A stretch of DNA of 50,367 nucleotides, from contig NZ_JAHBAV010000022.1 in assembly GCF_018390595.1 (NCBI RefSeq), forward strand, positions 1-50,367, written 5' to 3'. The DNA is from Dietzia massiliensis. GTDB taxonomy: Bacteria; Actinomycetota; Actinomycetes; Mycobacteriales; Mycobacteriaceae. Below, one piece after another: positions 23,150 through 32,807 of this stretch; the stretch's first letter is position 1; every line of letters begins with the position of its first letter. Below the pieces are notes generated by a model. The model saw only the letters and a program-made list of their open reading frames with translations. It did no database searches and was not told the DNA's origin. The position numbers were made by a program, and so were the translations under genes.

Positions 23150-24073
23150 TCACAGGTCGTCGTCCGCGCCGCGGAGCCGGTCCATCGCGCTCCCGTCCCT
23201 GCGGGGCGTCGCGGTGCCACCGGTCGACGACGCGGCCGTTGCGCCCGACGACGGGGTGGCCTGACCGCCGCTCTGCGGAGCCGCGGCGGCGCCGGCGGAC
23301 GGCGCAGCCGCCTGTGGGTTCGCGGACGCCGCCTGCGGGTTCGCGGGCGCCGCCTGCGCCCCCGCCTGCGCCGCCTGGCCGGCCCGACCCTGCTGGCCGG
23401 CCGCCATCTGCTGCTGGTACGCCTGCGCCTGCTGCTGCGCCGCCTGCTGGGACCGCGCCTGGGTGAGCGCCTGCTGGATCTCGTCCGGGATGGTCAGTGG
23501 GAGCTGCTCCCGCACGGGCATCGGTCCGTCACCGCGGTTGATGAGGAGGTGCCGGAACACCTCCCGCCCCTCCTCCGCCGCCTGGTCCGCGAGCTCAGGC
23601 GTGGCCATGACCCGGACCTCGGCGGTCCACCGGTTGCCGTCGACCCCGATGGCGCGGAAGACCGCCCCGGGCAGCACGGCGACGAGTTCGCGCCCCCAGG
23701 GACCGTCGACCACCGAGACGTCGGCGCCCTGCTGTTCGAGCTGCTCACGCATCCCGGCCACCATCGTGCGCCACTGTCCTGCCGACTTCGGGGCGGCGAA
23801 CGCCCGCGGGATGACACGTGAGACCTGGGTGACGACGTGGAACTCGGGCTGGCCGGCCGGGTCGAGGGCCACGTTCAGATCGCGGCCCTGCGGCACTCCG
23901 ATGACGAGCGACCCCAGGTCGATATGGCCGTAGCCGAGGGCCGTGTAGTACGCGCGCACGTCTGGAACGGACGAGCGGTCGTGCGGCCCCGTCGACGAGG
24001 GTGCCTGCGACTCCGCCTCGGTGGACGCGGCGGCGTCGCGGGCCCCGGTCACCGGCTTCTTTCGTCCGAACAT
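23150..24073 (-). CDS. DUF3710 domain-containing protein
   Basis: A 307-aa protein. DUF3710 spans about residues 35-205 (GYGHIDLGSLVIGVPQG near 47 and GPWGRELVAVLPG near 125). From about 205 the C-terminus is low-complexity Gln/Ala: AQQQAQAYQQQ, then near-repeats of ANPQAA and a Ser/Thr/Gly tail. Its function is unknown. It is the Rv2696c counterpart, downstream of dut, from which a 160-bp gap with a 31-bp tandem repeat separates it. Confidence 0.85.
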   Translation of the reverse strand: MFGRKKPVTGARDAAASTEAESQAPSSTGPHDRSSVPDVRAYYTALGYGHIDLGSLVIGVPQGRDLNVALDPAGQPEFHVVTQVSRVIPRAFAAPKSAGQWRTMVAGMREQLEQQGADVSVVDGPWGRELVAVLPGAVFRAIGVDGNRWTAEVRVMATPELADQAAEEGREVFRHLLINRGDGPMPVREQLPLTIPDEIQQALTQARSQQAAQQQAQAYQQQMAAGQQGRAGQAAQAGAQAAPANPQAASANPQAAAPSAGAAAAPQSGGQATPSSGATAASSTGGTATPRRDGSAMDRLRGADDDL

Positions 24074-24167
24074 GGTGGAAATCCTCTCGGAGTGCGACCC
24101 GGCCCCGGACGGGACCGTCGCGGACGACGCTACCCAACGGCGTCGCCGCCGGTCAGGTCAGGCGCGA

Positions 24168-24229
24168 TGGTGGTCTGTCTCCCTGGGTGTGAGGGCGGTG
24201 GTGGTCTGTCTCCCCGGGCGTGAGGGCGG
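24168..24229. repeat. 31-bp tandem repeat between dut and the DUF3710 gene
   Basis: Two adjacent 31-bp units (24168-24198 and 24199-24229) with 29 of 31 bases identical. They end 4 bp from the dut stop and are transcribed in the dut-DUF3710 message. Confidence 0.8.
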
Positions 24230-24233
24230 CCGG

Positions 24234-24716
24234 TCAGCTCAGGCGGTGGTGGCCCCCGGTCGAGCCGTGGCCGCCGTCCCCGCGGTCGGTCTCGTCGAGA
24301 TCATCGACCTCCACGACGTCCCACAACTCGACCCGCTGGACGAGGAGCTGTGCGATCCGGTCACCGCGCGCGATACGGACGGGTTCGGCCGGATCGAGGT
24401 TGATGAGGTTCACCTTGATCTCCCCCCGGTATCCCGCGTCGACGGTCCCGGGTGCGTTGACGATGGACAGTCCCGCCCGTGCCGCCAGGCCGGACCGTGG
24501 GTGCACGAGGCCCACGTACCCGACGGGCAACGCGATGGCGACTCCCGTCGGCATGAGGACACGGTGTCCGGGTGTCAGGTCGCAGTCCTCCGCGGCGTGG
24601 AGATCGATCCCGGCGTCCGCCGCGTGCGCCCGGACAGGCAGCGGGAGTCCACTGTCCAGCCGTCGTATCCGGAGCACCTCGCCGGTACCGCTCACCCCGG
24701 CCGATCCGCTCACCAT
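24234..24716 (-). CDS. dut: Deoxyuridine 5'-triphosphate nucleotidohydrolase
   Basis: A 160-aa trimeric dUTPase that converts dUTP to dUMP and pyrophosphate, keeping uracil out of DNA. The five motifs are present: ADAGIDLHA (1), HPRSGLA (2), [17 protein letters not shown] (3), [13 protein letters not shown] (4) and a C-terminal Gly/Thr/Ser arm [12 protein letters not shown] (5). The ATG at 24716 follows AGGAGGG. It is divergent from DUF3093 with a 51-bp gap. Confidence 0.95.
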   Translation of the reverse strand: MVSGSAGVSGTGEVLRIRRLDSGLPLPVRAHAADAGIDLHAAEDCDLTPGHRVLMPTGVAIALPVGYVGLVHPRSGLAARAGLSIVNAPGTVDAGYRGEIKVNLINLDPAEPVRIARGDRIAQLLVQRVELWDVVEVDDLDETDRGDGGHGSTGGHHRLS

Positions 24717-24754
24717 GCCGCCGCCCTCCTGCCGGGCGTCGCCCGGTTGCTCGA

Positions 24755-24767
24755 TAGTCTTGATGTC
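24755..24767 (+). promoter_or_regulatory. Predicted leaderless promoter -10 of the DUF3093 gene
   Basis: TAGTCT (24755-24760) is followed by 7 nt and the GTG at 24768. The spacing supports both a leaderless mRNA and this start codon. Confidence 0.5.
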
Positions 24768-25274
24768 GTGTCCGACGAAGATCTCCGCCCCCCACCCGAT
24801 CGCGCGCCGCGCCCCGTCCACTCCGAGACGCTGCGGGTCCCGGTGTGGTGGTGGCTCCTGCTCGCCGCGGTCACCGTCGTGGCGGTCGTCCTGGCCTTCA
24901 CGGCCGGCGCACGCTGGTGGATGTGGCTACTCGTCATCGTGGTCCCCGCCCTGCTCGCCTGGCTGTTCGTCTCGCTCGGCCGCGAGAGGATCGAGGTCGA
25001 ATCCGACGGTCAGGGCGGAGGGACACTGTACGCGGGCCGCGCGCGCCTGCCGTTCGACGCGATCGCCCGCAGCGCGGTCGTTCCCGCGACGGCGAAGCAG
25101 GCGGCGATGGGACGGCAGCTGGACCCGGAGGCGTTCGTCGTCCACCGCGGGTACATCCCGACCATGGTGATCGTGGTCCTCGACGACCCTCTGGACCCCA
25201 CGCCGTACTGGCTCATCAGCACGCGCGACCCCGAGGGGCTCGCGGCGGCGCTGCCGGACAACCACTACAGCTGA
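24768..25274 (+). CDS. DUF3093 membrane protein
   Basis: A 168-aa protein (Rv2698 counterpart) with two adjacent membrane helices at about residues 26-68 ([20 protein letters not shown] and [18 protein letters not shown]), then a cytoplasmic domain ending [17 protein letters not shown]. Its function is unknown. The GTG at 24768 is chosen because it begins the family sequence and has a leaderless-type -10; the same frame is open far upstream but antisense to dut. It is convergent with DUF4193, 25 bp away. Confidence 0.82.
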   Translation: MSDEDLRPPPDRAPRPVHSETLRVPVWWWLLLAAVTVVAVVLAFTAGARWWMWLLVIVVPALLAWLFVSLGRERIEVESDGQGGGTLYAGRARLPFDAIARSAVVPATAKQAAMGRQLDPEAFVVHRGYIPTMVIVVLDDPLDPTPYWLISTRDPEGLAAALPDNHYS

Positions 25275-25299
25275 CCGGCGGCGCCGCCGCGCGCGGTGC

Positions 25300-25602
25300 T
25301 CAGCCCGCGCAGTCCACGCAGATGGCCATGCCGTCGCGCTCCTCGGCGAAGCGGCTGCGGTGGTGCACCAGGAAGCACTCGCCGCACGTGAACTCGTTGT
25401 CCTGCTCCGGCACAACCCGCACCGTGAGCTCCTCGCCGGACAGGTCGGCACCCGGCAGTTCGTAGGACTCGGCGGTGTCCGTCTCGTCGACGTCGACCTC
25501 GCCGGTGGCTCCCTCCGCGCGCCGTGCCTTGAGCTCCTCCAGCGAATCGCCGGTGAGCTCGTCTGCCTCGGTGCGGCGGGGAGCGTCGTAGTCGGTTGCC
25601 AT
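25300..25602 (-). CDS. DUF4193 zinc-ribbon-like protein
   Basis: A 100-aa acidic protein, the Rv2699c counterpart. It starts MATDYDAPR, has an acidic middle and a C-terminal metal-binding pattern CGECFLVHHRSR...CVDC, likely holding one zinc ion. Members are abundant small actinobacterial proteins of unknown function. A short AAGAGA site precedes the ATG. Confidence 0.88.
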   Translation of the reverse strand: MATDYDAPRRTEADELTGDSLEELKARRAEGATGEVDVDETDTAESYELPGADLSGEELTVRVVPEQDNEFTCGECFLVHHRSRFAEERDGMAICVDCAG

Positions 25603-25742
25603 GAGTCTCTTTTCTGGGTCTGTGTGGGGGGTGCCCGATTCGGCGGTGGACCGACCGGCGCACGCATAGTAACGGAATCTCCCGCCTTTTTCATCCAGCG
25701 GTCACGTCCGTGTTCCGGGCGGGATCGCCTGCGCCCGACGTT

Positions 25743-25748
25743 TACAGT
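25743..25748 (+). promoter_or_regulatory. Candidate -10 box of cei
   Basis: TACAGT matches TANNNT; transcription from it would leave a leader of about 49 nt with the AGGAAAGG site of the cei gene. The 200-bp region between the divergent DUF4193 and cei genes shows no ORF of note. Confidence 0.35.
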
Positions 25749-25803
25749 GGAGGGCCGGGTCCCATCGGGGCCCGCAGCCCGTTCACCTGCAGGAAAGGCC
25801 CTC

Positions 25804-26442
25804 ATGGTCGTCCATCTCAGCACCCAGGCGACACCGAGCCCGACCCCCGCGCGGGGGTTGACCCGCCTGCGCTCGCCCTACGTCCTGTTCGTGGTCGTGG
25901 TGCTCGTCCTCGGTGCGCTCGTCTGGGCCGCGGCACTGCGCGGAGACGACGCCGCCACCCAGGCCGTCGCCTGCCCGCTCCCGCCGGCGGCCGAGGAGGC
26001 GGGCCTCGAGGAGGAGTCCGTGGACGCCCTCGATCAGGTCGCGCCGGCGCTGCTCGCCGACACCCGCATCCGGGTGCTCAACGCGAACGGCCAGAGCGGG
26101 CAGGCCGGTGCGGTCGCCGCCGAGCTGGCCGAGCGCGGATTCCAACCGGCGGGCTCGGACGCGATCGGCAACGACCCGGTCTACGGGCAGGCCCTCGAGT
26201 GCCACGGTCAGATCCGCTACGGCGAGGCGGGCCGGGCCGCCGCCCGCTCGCTCTCCCTCGCCGCGCCGTGCATGCAGCTGGTGACCGACGGCCGCACCGA
26301 CGGCACCGTCGACCTGGCGCTCGGCACGACGTTCTCCCGCCTGTCCGATTCCACCGCCGCCGTCGGCGCGCTCGACGAGCTCAAAGTGGGTCGCCAGCCC
26401 ATCTCCTCCGAGCTCGACGCCGCGCGCGCCGTCAGCTGCTGA
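25804..26442 (+). CDS. cei: Envelope integrity protein Cei (LytR C-terminal domain)
   Basis: A 212-aa protein, the Rv2700 counterpart. A short cytoplasmic N-terminus and one membrane helix (about 26-46, VLFVVVVLVLGALVWAAAL) anchor an extracellular domain that begins like the LytR C-terminal fold (RIRVLNANGQSGQAGAVAAEL, about 92-112). Four cysteines outside the membrane (ACPL, LECHG, APCM, terminal VSC) should form two disulfides. Cei homologues support cell-envelope integrity in mycobacteria. The ATG at 25804 follows AGGAAAGG. The gene overlaps the convergent suhB by 11 bp. Confidence 0.85.
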   Translation: MVVHLSTQATPSPTPARGLTRLRSPYVLFVVVVLVLGALVWAAALRGDDAATQAVACPLPPAAEEAGLEEESVDALDQVAPALLADTRIRVLNANGQSGQAGAVAAELAERGFQPAGSDAIGNDPVYGQALECHGQIRYGEAGRAAARSLSLAAPCMQLVTDGRTDGTVDLALGTTFSRLSDSTAAVGALDELKVGRQPISSELDAARAVSC

Positions 26443-27367
26443 GCCGTCCGGTCGCGCCCGCGAGCGCGGAGAGGAACTCCGGCGCCACGCCGGGCGTGGC
26501 GCCGGTGGTGGGCACGGCGTCGTCCTCCGACACCGCCACCACTGCCCCGGCCTCGGCCGCGATCAGCGCGCCCGCCGCGTGGTCCCAGTATTTGAGCCCG
26601 CGCTCGTAGTAGGCGTCCAGCCGGCCGGTGGCCAACATGCACAGATCCAACGCCGCGGACCCGCACCGGCGGATGTCACGGACCCGCGGGAGCAACTCGG
26701 CCACCACGCGGCCCTGCTCCGCCCGGATCCCCGCGTCGTAGGCGAACCCGGTTCCGACCAGGGCGAGCGACAGGTCCGCGCAGTCCGACACGCGCAGCGC
26801 CGTCGTGGTGCCGTCCGCCTCCCTCAGGGCCGCGCCCCGGCCCGAGCCCCCGCTCCAGGTCTCCCGCGTGACGATATTGTGGACCGCCCCCGCGACCACG
26901 ACGCCGTCCACCTCGGCGGCCACCGACACCGCCGTGAACGGGATCCCGTACAGCAGGTTGACCGTCCCGTCGACGGGGTCGACGACCCACCGGACCCGCG
27001 GCTCGCGCGCACCGGCGATGTCCCCGTCCGTCGGCACGCCCCCCGGATCGCCCGGGGTCTCGTGCGTGTCGTGCGCGACCTCCCCGCCCTCCTCGCCGAG
27101 GACCGTGCCGCCCGGGCGGGCGGCCGCGATCTCCCGCCGCAGGTGCTCCTCCACCGAGGTGTCGATGACGGTCACCGGATCGGTCTCCGACGACTTGGAC
27201 CGCGAGCCCAGCCCCTGCGAACCCGGCCCCCGCGAGTCGAACTCGGCCAGCATCCGCCGGGCCACGTCACCGCCCGACACCGCCACCCTCTCGGCCAGCT
27301 CCCGTAACCCGTCGACGAACTCCGGGCCGGTCCGGCCGGCCTCCTCTGCTGCTCCGCTGGACGTCAT
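26432..27367 (-). CDS. suhB: Inositol monophosphatase family protein
   Basis: A 311-aa Mg-dependent phosphatase of the SuhB/IMPase family. Metal sites are seen in GEEGGE (about 98), WVVDPVDGTVNLL (about 135-147) and KYWDHAAGAL (about 263). An Arg/Gly/Ser-rich insertion near residues 50-60 and a Pro/Gly-rich loop (near 110) make it longer than the usual 260-290 aa. It may supply myo-inositol for phosphatidylinositol and mycothiol. The ATG at 27367 follows a strong GAGGAGGGG site. It is divergent from ppgK, as in Rv2701c-Rv2702. Confidence 0.88.
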   Translation of the reverse strand: MTSSGAAEEAGRTGPEFVDGLRELAERVAVSGGDVARRMLAEFDSRGPGSQGLGSRSKSSETDPVTVIDTSVEEHLRREIAAARPGGTVLGEEGGEVAHDTHETPGDPGGVPTDGDIAGAREPRVRWVVDPVDGTVNLLYGIPFTAVSVAAEVDGVVVAGAVHNIVTRETWSGGSGRGAALREADGTTTALRVSDCADLSLALVGTGFAYDAGIRAEQGRVVAELLPRVRDIRRCGSAALDLCMLATGRLDAYYERGLKYWDHAAGALIAAEAGAVVAVSEDDAVPTTGATPGVAPEFLSALAGATGRLSS

Positions 27368-27562
27368 GTGCCCCTCCTCGTCGTCGTACCCCTCCGGGGC
27401 CCGTACTCGGACCCGCCGGACGGGCGCGGCGGTGAACCCGCCCCGGGGCCCGCCGGACCGATACGCTGGCCCGCGGGCGCCCGACGCCCATCGTGCCCCG
27501 ACGGCCCGGGCACCTGACAACCGACGCCGTGCCCCGCACGGTCCACCCCACGGGAGCCCCAC

Positions 27563-28408
27563 ATGTCCAGCCCCTCGCCCCTCTCCGCCGTCCCGCCGAC
27601 GGAGACGCCGACCGGACTCGGCGTGGACGTCGGCGGCACCGGCGTCAAGGTGGGGCTCGTCGACCTCGCGCGCGGGGAACTCATCGGCGACCGGCTCGGC
27701 CGCCCCACGCCCCAGCCCGCCACCCCCGACGCCGTCGCCGCGCTCATCCGCGAGATGGTCGCCGAATTCGACTGGCGCGGCCCGGTGGGCGTCGCCCTCC
27801 CGAGCGTCATCCACGAGGACGTGGCGCGCATCGCGCACAACATCGACCACTCCTGGATCGGCTGCGACGTCGTCGACCTCTTCGACCGGCACCTACCGGG
27901 CCGCACCGTCCTCATGCTCAACGACGCCGACGCCGCCGGCCTCACCGAGGTCCACTACGGCGCCGGTGAGGGCGTCGACGGGCTGGTCATCCTGCTGACG
28001 TTCGGCACCGGCATCGGCTCAGCCCTCCTGCTGGACGGCAGGTTGCTACCCAACACCGAGTTCGGCCACCTGATGGTCGAGGACATCGCCGGGCGCGGTT
28101 TCGACGAGGCCGAGCACCTGGCCTCCGCCTCCGTCCGCGCCCGCGACGGACTGAGCTTCGAGGAATGGGCCCCGCACGTGTCCAACGTGCTGCGCGCCAT
28201 CGAGGACCTCCTCTGGCCCCGCGCCTTCGTCCTCGGGGGAGGTGTCAGCGAGGCCGCCGGCCAGTGGTTCCCCCTGCTCGAGAACCGCACCCCCGTCCGC
28301 GCGGCCGTCAGGCTCAACGACGCCGGGATCATCGGCGCGGCGCTCTACGCCGCAGGTCACTCGGGGGTGCTCGACCTCGGCCGGGTCCTGCCCGACGTGG
28401 GCGTCTGA
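27563..28408 (+). CDS. ppgK: Polyphosphate glucokinase
   Basis: A 281-aa ROK-family kinase that phosphorylates glucose with polyphosphate (and ATP). The phosphate loop GVDVGGTGVK is at about residues 20-29; VALPSVI, LNDADAAGLTE with the catalytic Asp (about 117-127) and LTFGTGIGSALL (about 143-154) follow. The zinc-type ROK cysteines are absent, as is normal for PPGK. The ATG is preceded by GGGAG. A TACGCT box near 27462 could be its -10. It lies directly before sigA, as in M. tuberculosis. Confidence 0.92.
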   Translation: MSSPSPLSAVPPTETPTGLGVDVGGTGVKVGLVDLARGELIGDRLGRPTPQPATPDAVAALIREMVAEFDWRGPVGVALPSVIHEDVARIAHNIDHSWIGCDVVDLFDRHLPGRTVLMLNDADAAGLTEVHYGAGEGVDGLVILLTFGTGIGSALLLDGRLLPNTEFGHLMVEDIAGRGFDEAEHLASASVRARDGLSFEEWAPHVSNVLRAIEDLLWPRAFVLGGGVSEAAGQWFPLLENRTPVRAAVRLNDAGIIGAALYAAGHSGVLDLGRVLPDVGV

Positions 28409-28453
28409 CCCGGGCTAACCCCGCCGGATGCAACCCCCCGGACAGAATCTCGT

Positions 28454-28459
28454 TACAAT
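28454..28459 (+). promoter_or_regulatory. -10 box of sigA
   Basis: TACAAT is a near-consensus -10, predicting a start near 28466 and a leader of about 120 nt. The leader holds an inverted repeat GTACCGG/CCGGTAC (28478-28503). No clear -35 is present. Confidence 0.55.
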
Positions 28460-28588
28460 GGCGCAGGCCGGGAACACGTACCGGCCGGGGACGGGCCCGG
28501 TACCGCAAGGCGGACGGCTCGCATGTCTGCAGACCAGGCGGCATCGATCCCCGATTCCCATCGAGTAACCGGTTGTGAAGGGGCGTTT

Positions 28589-29941
<1,353 letters not shown>

Positions 29942-29955
29942 CAAGACCGCTGCAG

Positions 29956-29987
29956 CGGGCCTTCGCCGGACGACCGGCGGGGGCCCG
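29956..29987. terminator. Terminator after sigA
   Basis: A 14-bp stem (29956-29969 with 29974-29987, two G-U pairs) with an ACGA loop, then TTCTCGTCTGT. It lies between sigA and the convergent helicase. Confidence 0.75.
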
Positions 29988-30087
29988 TTCTCGTCTGTGC
30001 GGACCGGCTCAGGTGTGCCTTCCGTGTACACCGCCCTCTGCCATCGCGCGTCCTCCGGCGCGGCACCCGACCCCGGAGTAGGGGCGT

Positions 30088-31926
30088 TCACCAGCTGCGG
30101 AGCAGGCTGATCCGTTCCCGGATCTGCTCGGCGGAGGCCATCGGCACGGGCGGGCCACCACACGCGTTGCGCAGCTGGGTGTGGATCGCGCCGTGCGACT
30201 TGCCCAGCCGGCCTGAGTACACCGACACGAGGGTGTTGAGCTGGCGTCGCAGGTCCTTGAGTTCGGCGGCGGAGGCCACCCGGTCCGCGGCGGCCCCGGC
30301 ATGGGCACCGGGCCCGGCCGCGTTCCCGGGAAGCGTCGTGCCTGCCACCGACGGGTCGGAGCCCACGACGGCGACCGCGCCGGGTCCGGAGGAAGACTCC
30401 GCGGACGCCCGCTTGATCTGCTCCTTCTCCCGCTGCCGCAGGAGCGCCTTGACGTCGTCGGCTCCCAGCAGTCCGGGCAGGCCGATATAGTCGGCCTCCT
30501 CCTCGCTGCCGGCGAAGGTCGCGGTCCCGTAGGAGGACCCTTCGTACACGATCTGGTCGAGTTCCGCGTCGGCGCCGAGGGAGATGTAACCTCGGTCCTC
30601 CTCGTCCTCGGTGTTCTCGTCCTGCTGCTGGTTCGCCTGGGCGAGGAGCTGGTCCTCCAGCCCCTCCTCCCGGTGTGGCTTGCCCAGGACGTGGTCGCGC
30701 TGGGCCTCCATCTGCGAGGCCAGCTGCAGGAGTACAGGCACGGACGGCAGGAACACCGAGGCGGTCTCCCCCGGCCGGCGGGAGCGCACGAAACGGCCGA
30801 TGGCCTGGGCGAAGTACAGGGGCGTGGAGGCGCTGGTGGCGTAGACGCCCACGCACAGCCGGGGGACGTCGACGCCCTCGGACACCATCCGCACGGCGAC
30901 CATCCACTCGTCGGTCGAGTCGGAGAAGGTGCCGATCCGGCTGGAGGCCGTGGGGTCGTCGGACAGGACGAGCGTCGGCGGCGTGCCCGTGATCTCGGTG
31001 AGCAGCGCCGCGTAGTCGCGCGCGCGTTCCTGGTCGGTCGCGATCACCAGGCCGCCGGCGTCGGGCACCCCGCCCGCACGGATCTGCCGCAGGCGCGTGT
31101 GGGCGGCCTGCAGGACGGCCGGCATCCAGTCGCCGTGGGGGTCCAGCGCGACGCGCCAGGCGCGGGACATCTGGTCGGCGCTCAGGGGCTCGCCGAGGCG
31201 GGCCGAGAACTCCTCGCCGGCGTTGCTCCGCCAGCGGGCCTCGCCCGAGTAGGCGAGGAAGACGACCGGCCGGACGACGCCGTCGGCCAGGGCGTCGGCG
31301 TAGCCGTACGAGTGGTCGGCCTTGGAGCGCTGGTGCCCCTGCCCGTCGGGTTCGTAGGTGACGAACGGGATCGGGCTGTCGTCGGAACGGAAGGGGGTAC
31401 CCGTCAGCGACAGGCGCCGCTCGGCGTCCTCGAACGCCTCGCGGATCGCGTCACCCCAGCTCTTCGCGTCGCCGCCGTGGTGGATCTCGTCGAGGATCAC
31501 CAGTGTCCGCCTCGAGGCGGTGCGTTCGCGGTGTTTGAATGGGTGCGCGGCCACCTGGGCGTACGTCACCACCACCCCGTGGTACTCGGGAGCCAGGGCG
31601 CCCGAGGAGTTGGAGTACTCGGGGTCGAGCGCGATGCCGGATCGCGCGGCTGACGCAGCCCACTGGTACTTGAGGTGCTCGGTGGGGGCGACGACGGTGA
31701 TGGCGTCGACTGTGCGGTCGGCGAGGAGCTCGGAGGCGACCCGCAGACCGAAGGTCGTCTTACCGGCGCCCGGCGTTGCCACGGCCAGGAAGTCCTTCGG
31801 CCGCGCCATGAGGTACTTGCGCAGAGCGGTCCGCTGCCAGGCGCGCAGCGAACCACCCCCGGCGGGGCGGGGGGCGGATTCTGCGGTCGTCTCGTCTGGG
31901 CCCGGGACCGCGCCGGGGTCACTCAC
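30088..31926 (-). CDS. DEAD/DEAH-box superfamily II helicase
   Basis: A 612-aa helicase. The N-terminal lobe has RAWQRTALRKYL, Walker A ATPGAGKTT (about 49-57), DEIHHGGD as motif II (about 145) and LTGTPFRSD. The C-terminal lobe has MVSEGVDVPRL and motif VI QAIGRFVRSRR (about 375). After about residue 400 comes an acidic stretch (QQQDENTEDEEDRGYI), an Ala/Gly-rich linker and a C-terminal helical domain (ELKDLRRQLNTLVSVYSGRLGKSHGAIHTQL). This type resembles a conserved actinobacterial helicase of unknown substrate near sigB. Its start overlaps the DUF3039 stop by 8 bp. Confidence 0.82.
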   Translation of the reverse strand: MSDPGAVPGPDETTAESAPRPAGGGSLRAWQRTALRKYLMARPKDFLAVATPGAGKTTFGLRVASELLADRTVDAITVVAPTEHLKYQWAASAARSGIALDPEYSNSSGALAPEYHGVVVTYAQVAAHPFKHRERTASRRTLVILDEIHHGGDAKSWGDAIREAFEDAERRLSLTGTPFRSDDSPIPFVTYEPDGQGHQRSKADHSYGYADALADGVVRPVVFLAYSGEARWRSNAGEEFSARLGEPLSADQMSRAWRVALDPHGDWMPAVLQAAHTRLRQIRAGGVPDAGGLVIATDQERARDYAALLTEITGTPPTLVLSDDPTASSRIGTFSDSTDEWMVAVRMVSEGVDVPRLCVGVYATSASTPLYFAQAIGRFVRSRRPGETASVFLPSVPVLLQLASQMEAQRDHVLGKPHREEGLEDQLLAQANQQQDENTEDEEDRGYISLGADAELDQIVYEGSSYGTATFAGSEEEADYIGLPGLLGADDVKALLRQREKEQIKRASAESSSGPGAVAVVGSDPSVAGTTLPGNAAGPGAHAGAAADRVASAAELKDLRRQLNTLVSVYSGRLGKSHGAIHTQLRNACGGPPVPMASAEQIRERISLLRSW

Positions 31927-32164
31927 CAGGCTTCAGAGTCTCGTAGACGCGCTTGCACTCCGGGCACACCGGCGAGCCGGGCTTGGCGGAGCGGGTGACC
32001 GGGAAGACCTCACCACACAGGGCGATCACGTAGGTGCCCATGACCGCGCTCTCCGCGATCTTGCTCTTGTCCACGTAGTGGAAGAACTTGGGCGCGTCGT
32101 CCTGCGTCTCCTCGGTCGTGGTGACCTCGGGGCGCTCGAGTGTCTTGGTCCGGGTGGTGCTCAC
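31919..32164 (-). CDS. DUF3039 protein
   Basis: An 81-aa protein, the Rv2708c counterpart. After a flexible N-terminus come FFHYVDKSKIAESAVMGT, a CG...C..C metal-binding set (ALCGEVF, PVCPECKRVYE) and a short tail, probably a zinc-binding fold related to DUF3039/TFIIB-like ribbons. The GTG at 32164 begins the family sequence; GAGGGG abuts it with almost no spacer. It is coupled to the helicase downstream. Its function is unknown. Confidence 0.82.
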   Translation of the reverse strand: MSTTRTKTLERPEVTTTEETQDDAPKFFHYVDKSKIAESAVMGTYVIALCGEVFPVTRSAKPGSPVCPECKRVYETLKPGE

Positions 32165-32209
32165 CCCCTCATGATGCCGCACCCGGGCGTCGCCGCGCCA
32201 ACGCCGGAG

Positions 32210-32222
32210 TACCTTGGGCCCC
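32210..32222 (+). promoter_or_regulatory. Predicted leaderless promoter -10 of the DUF3099 gene
   Basis: TACCTT (32210-32215) is followed by 7 nt and the ATG at 32223, supporting that start over the TTG at 32214. Confidence 0.5.
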
Positions 32223-32807
32223 ATGGCACCCGACTTCCGCCGTCAGCGATCCGGCGAACGGGACGACACCTCGAGACCCGTGCTCATCACGGGCGCGCGG
32301 GAGTCCTACCGGGACGAGCTCGCGGCCCGGAAGAAGCGCTACTTCGTGCTGATGAGCGTGCGGATCCCCGCGCTGCTCCTGGCCGCGGGGTCGCTCGCCC
32401 TCTGGAACAATCCGTGGATCGCGTTGGCGATCGTGGCGGGGTCCATCCCGATCCCGTGGATCGCGGTCATCGGGGCCAACGACCGGCCGCCCCTGCCCAA
32501 GGGGCAGGCCCGGACGTACACGGCCGGGAGCCTGCCCTCGAACGCCCCGTACGCGTTACCGTCCAGTCTCACCGGCGCCGCGAACGGCTCCCGTCCGGAC
32601 GCCGACACCGGGGGCGGCCGGGCGATCGGGCCGCCGCCGGGTGCGGCCGGCCGCGGCGGCGACACCCGCGACCGGACCGACGGCGGGACCGACTCGCCCC
32701 GGGCCGACAGCGCCCCCCACGACCGGGCCGACAATGGGACGGACTCCCCCGGCTCCGGGTCTCCTTGCAGCCACCCCACCACCCACGAGAGCGACACCGA
32801 CCAGTGA
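32223..32807 (+). CDS. DUF3099 membrane protein
   Basis: A 194-aa protein, the Rv2709 counterpart. The conserved part (about 18-100) has LITGARESYRDELAARKKRY, then two membrane helices (MSVRIPALLLAAGSLALW and PWIALAIVAGSIPIPWIAVIG) and NDRPPLPKGQ. The last 85 residues are a low-complexity Gly/Asp/Arg/Ser tail (GRGGDTRDRTDGGTDS and similar). Its function is unknown. It overlaps the methyltransferase start by 4 bp (GTGA) and is divergent from DUF3039. Confidence 0.8.
   Translation: MAPDFRRQRSGERDDTSRPVLITGARESYRDELAARKKRYFVLMSVRIPALLLAAGSLALWNNPWIALAIVAGSIPIPWIAVIGANDRPPLPKGQARTYTAGSLPSNAPYALPSSLTGAANGSRPDADTGGGRAIGPPPGAAGRGGDTRDRTDGGTDSPRADSAPHDRADNGTDSPGSGSPCSHPTTHESDTDQ

Noticed and set aside
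24021..24767. Extended forward frame before the DUF3093 gene
   Set aside because: Antisense to dut and the 5' end of the DUF3710 gene, both with full family motifs.
31358..32803. Open forward frame of about 480 codons before the methyltransferase
   Set aside because: It lies antisense to the helicase and DUF3039 and across DUF3099 in another frame. The GTG at 32804 with GTGA coupling is the real start.
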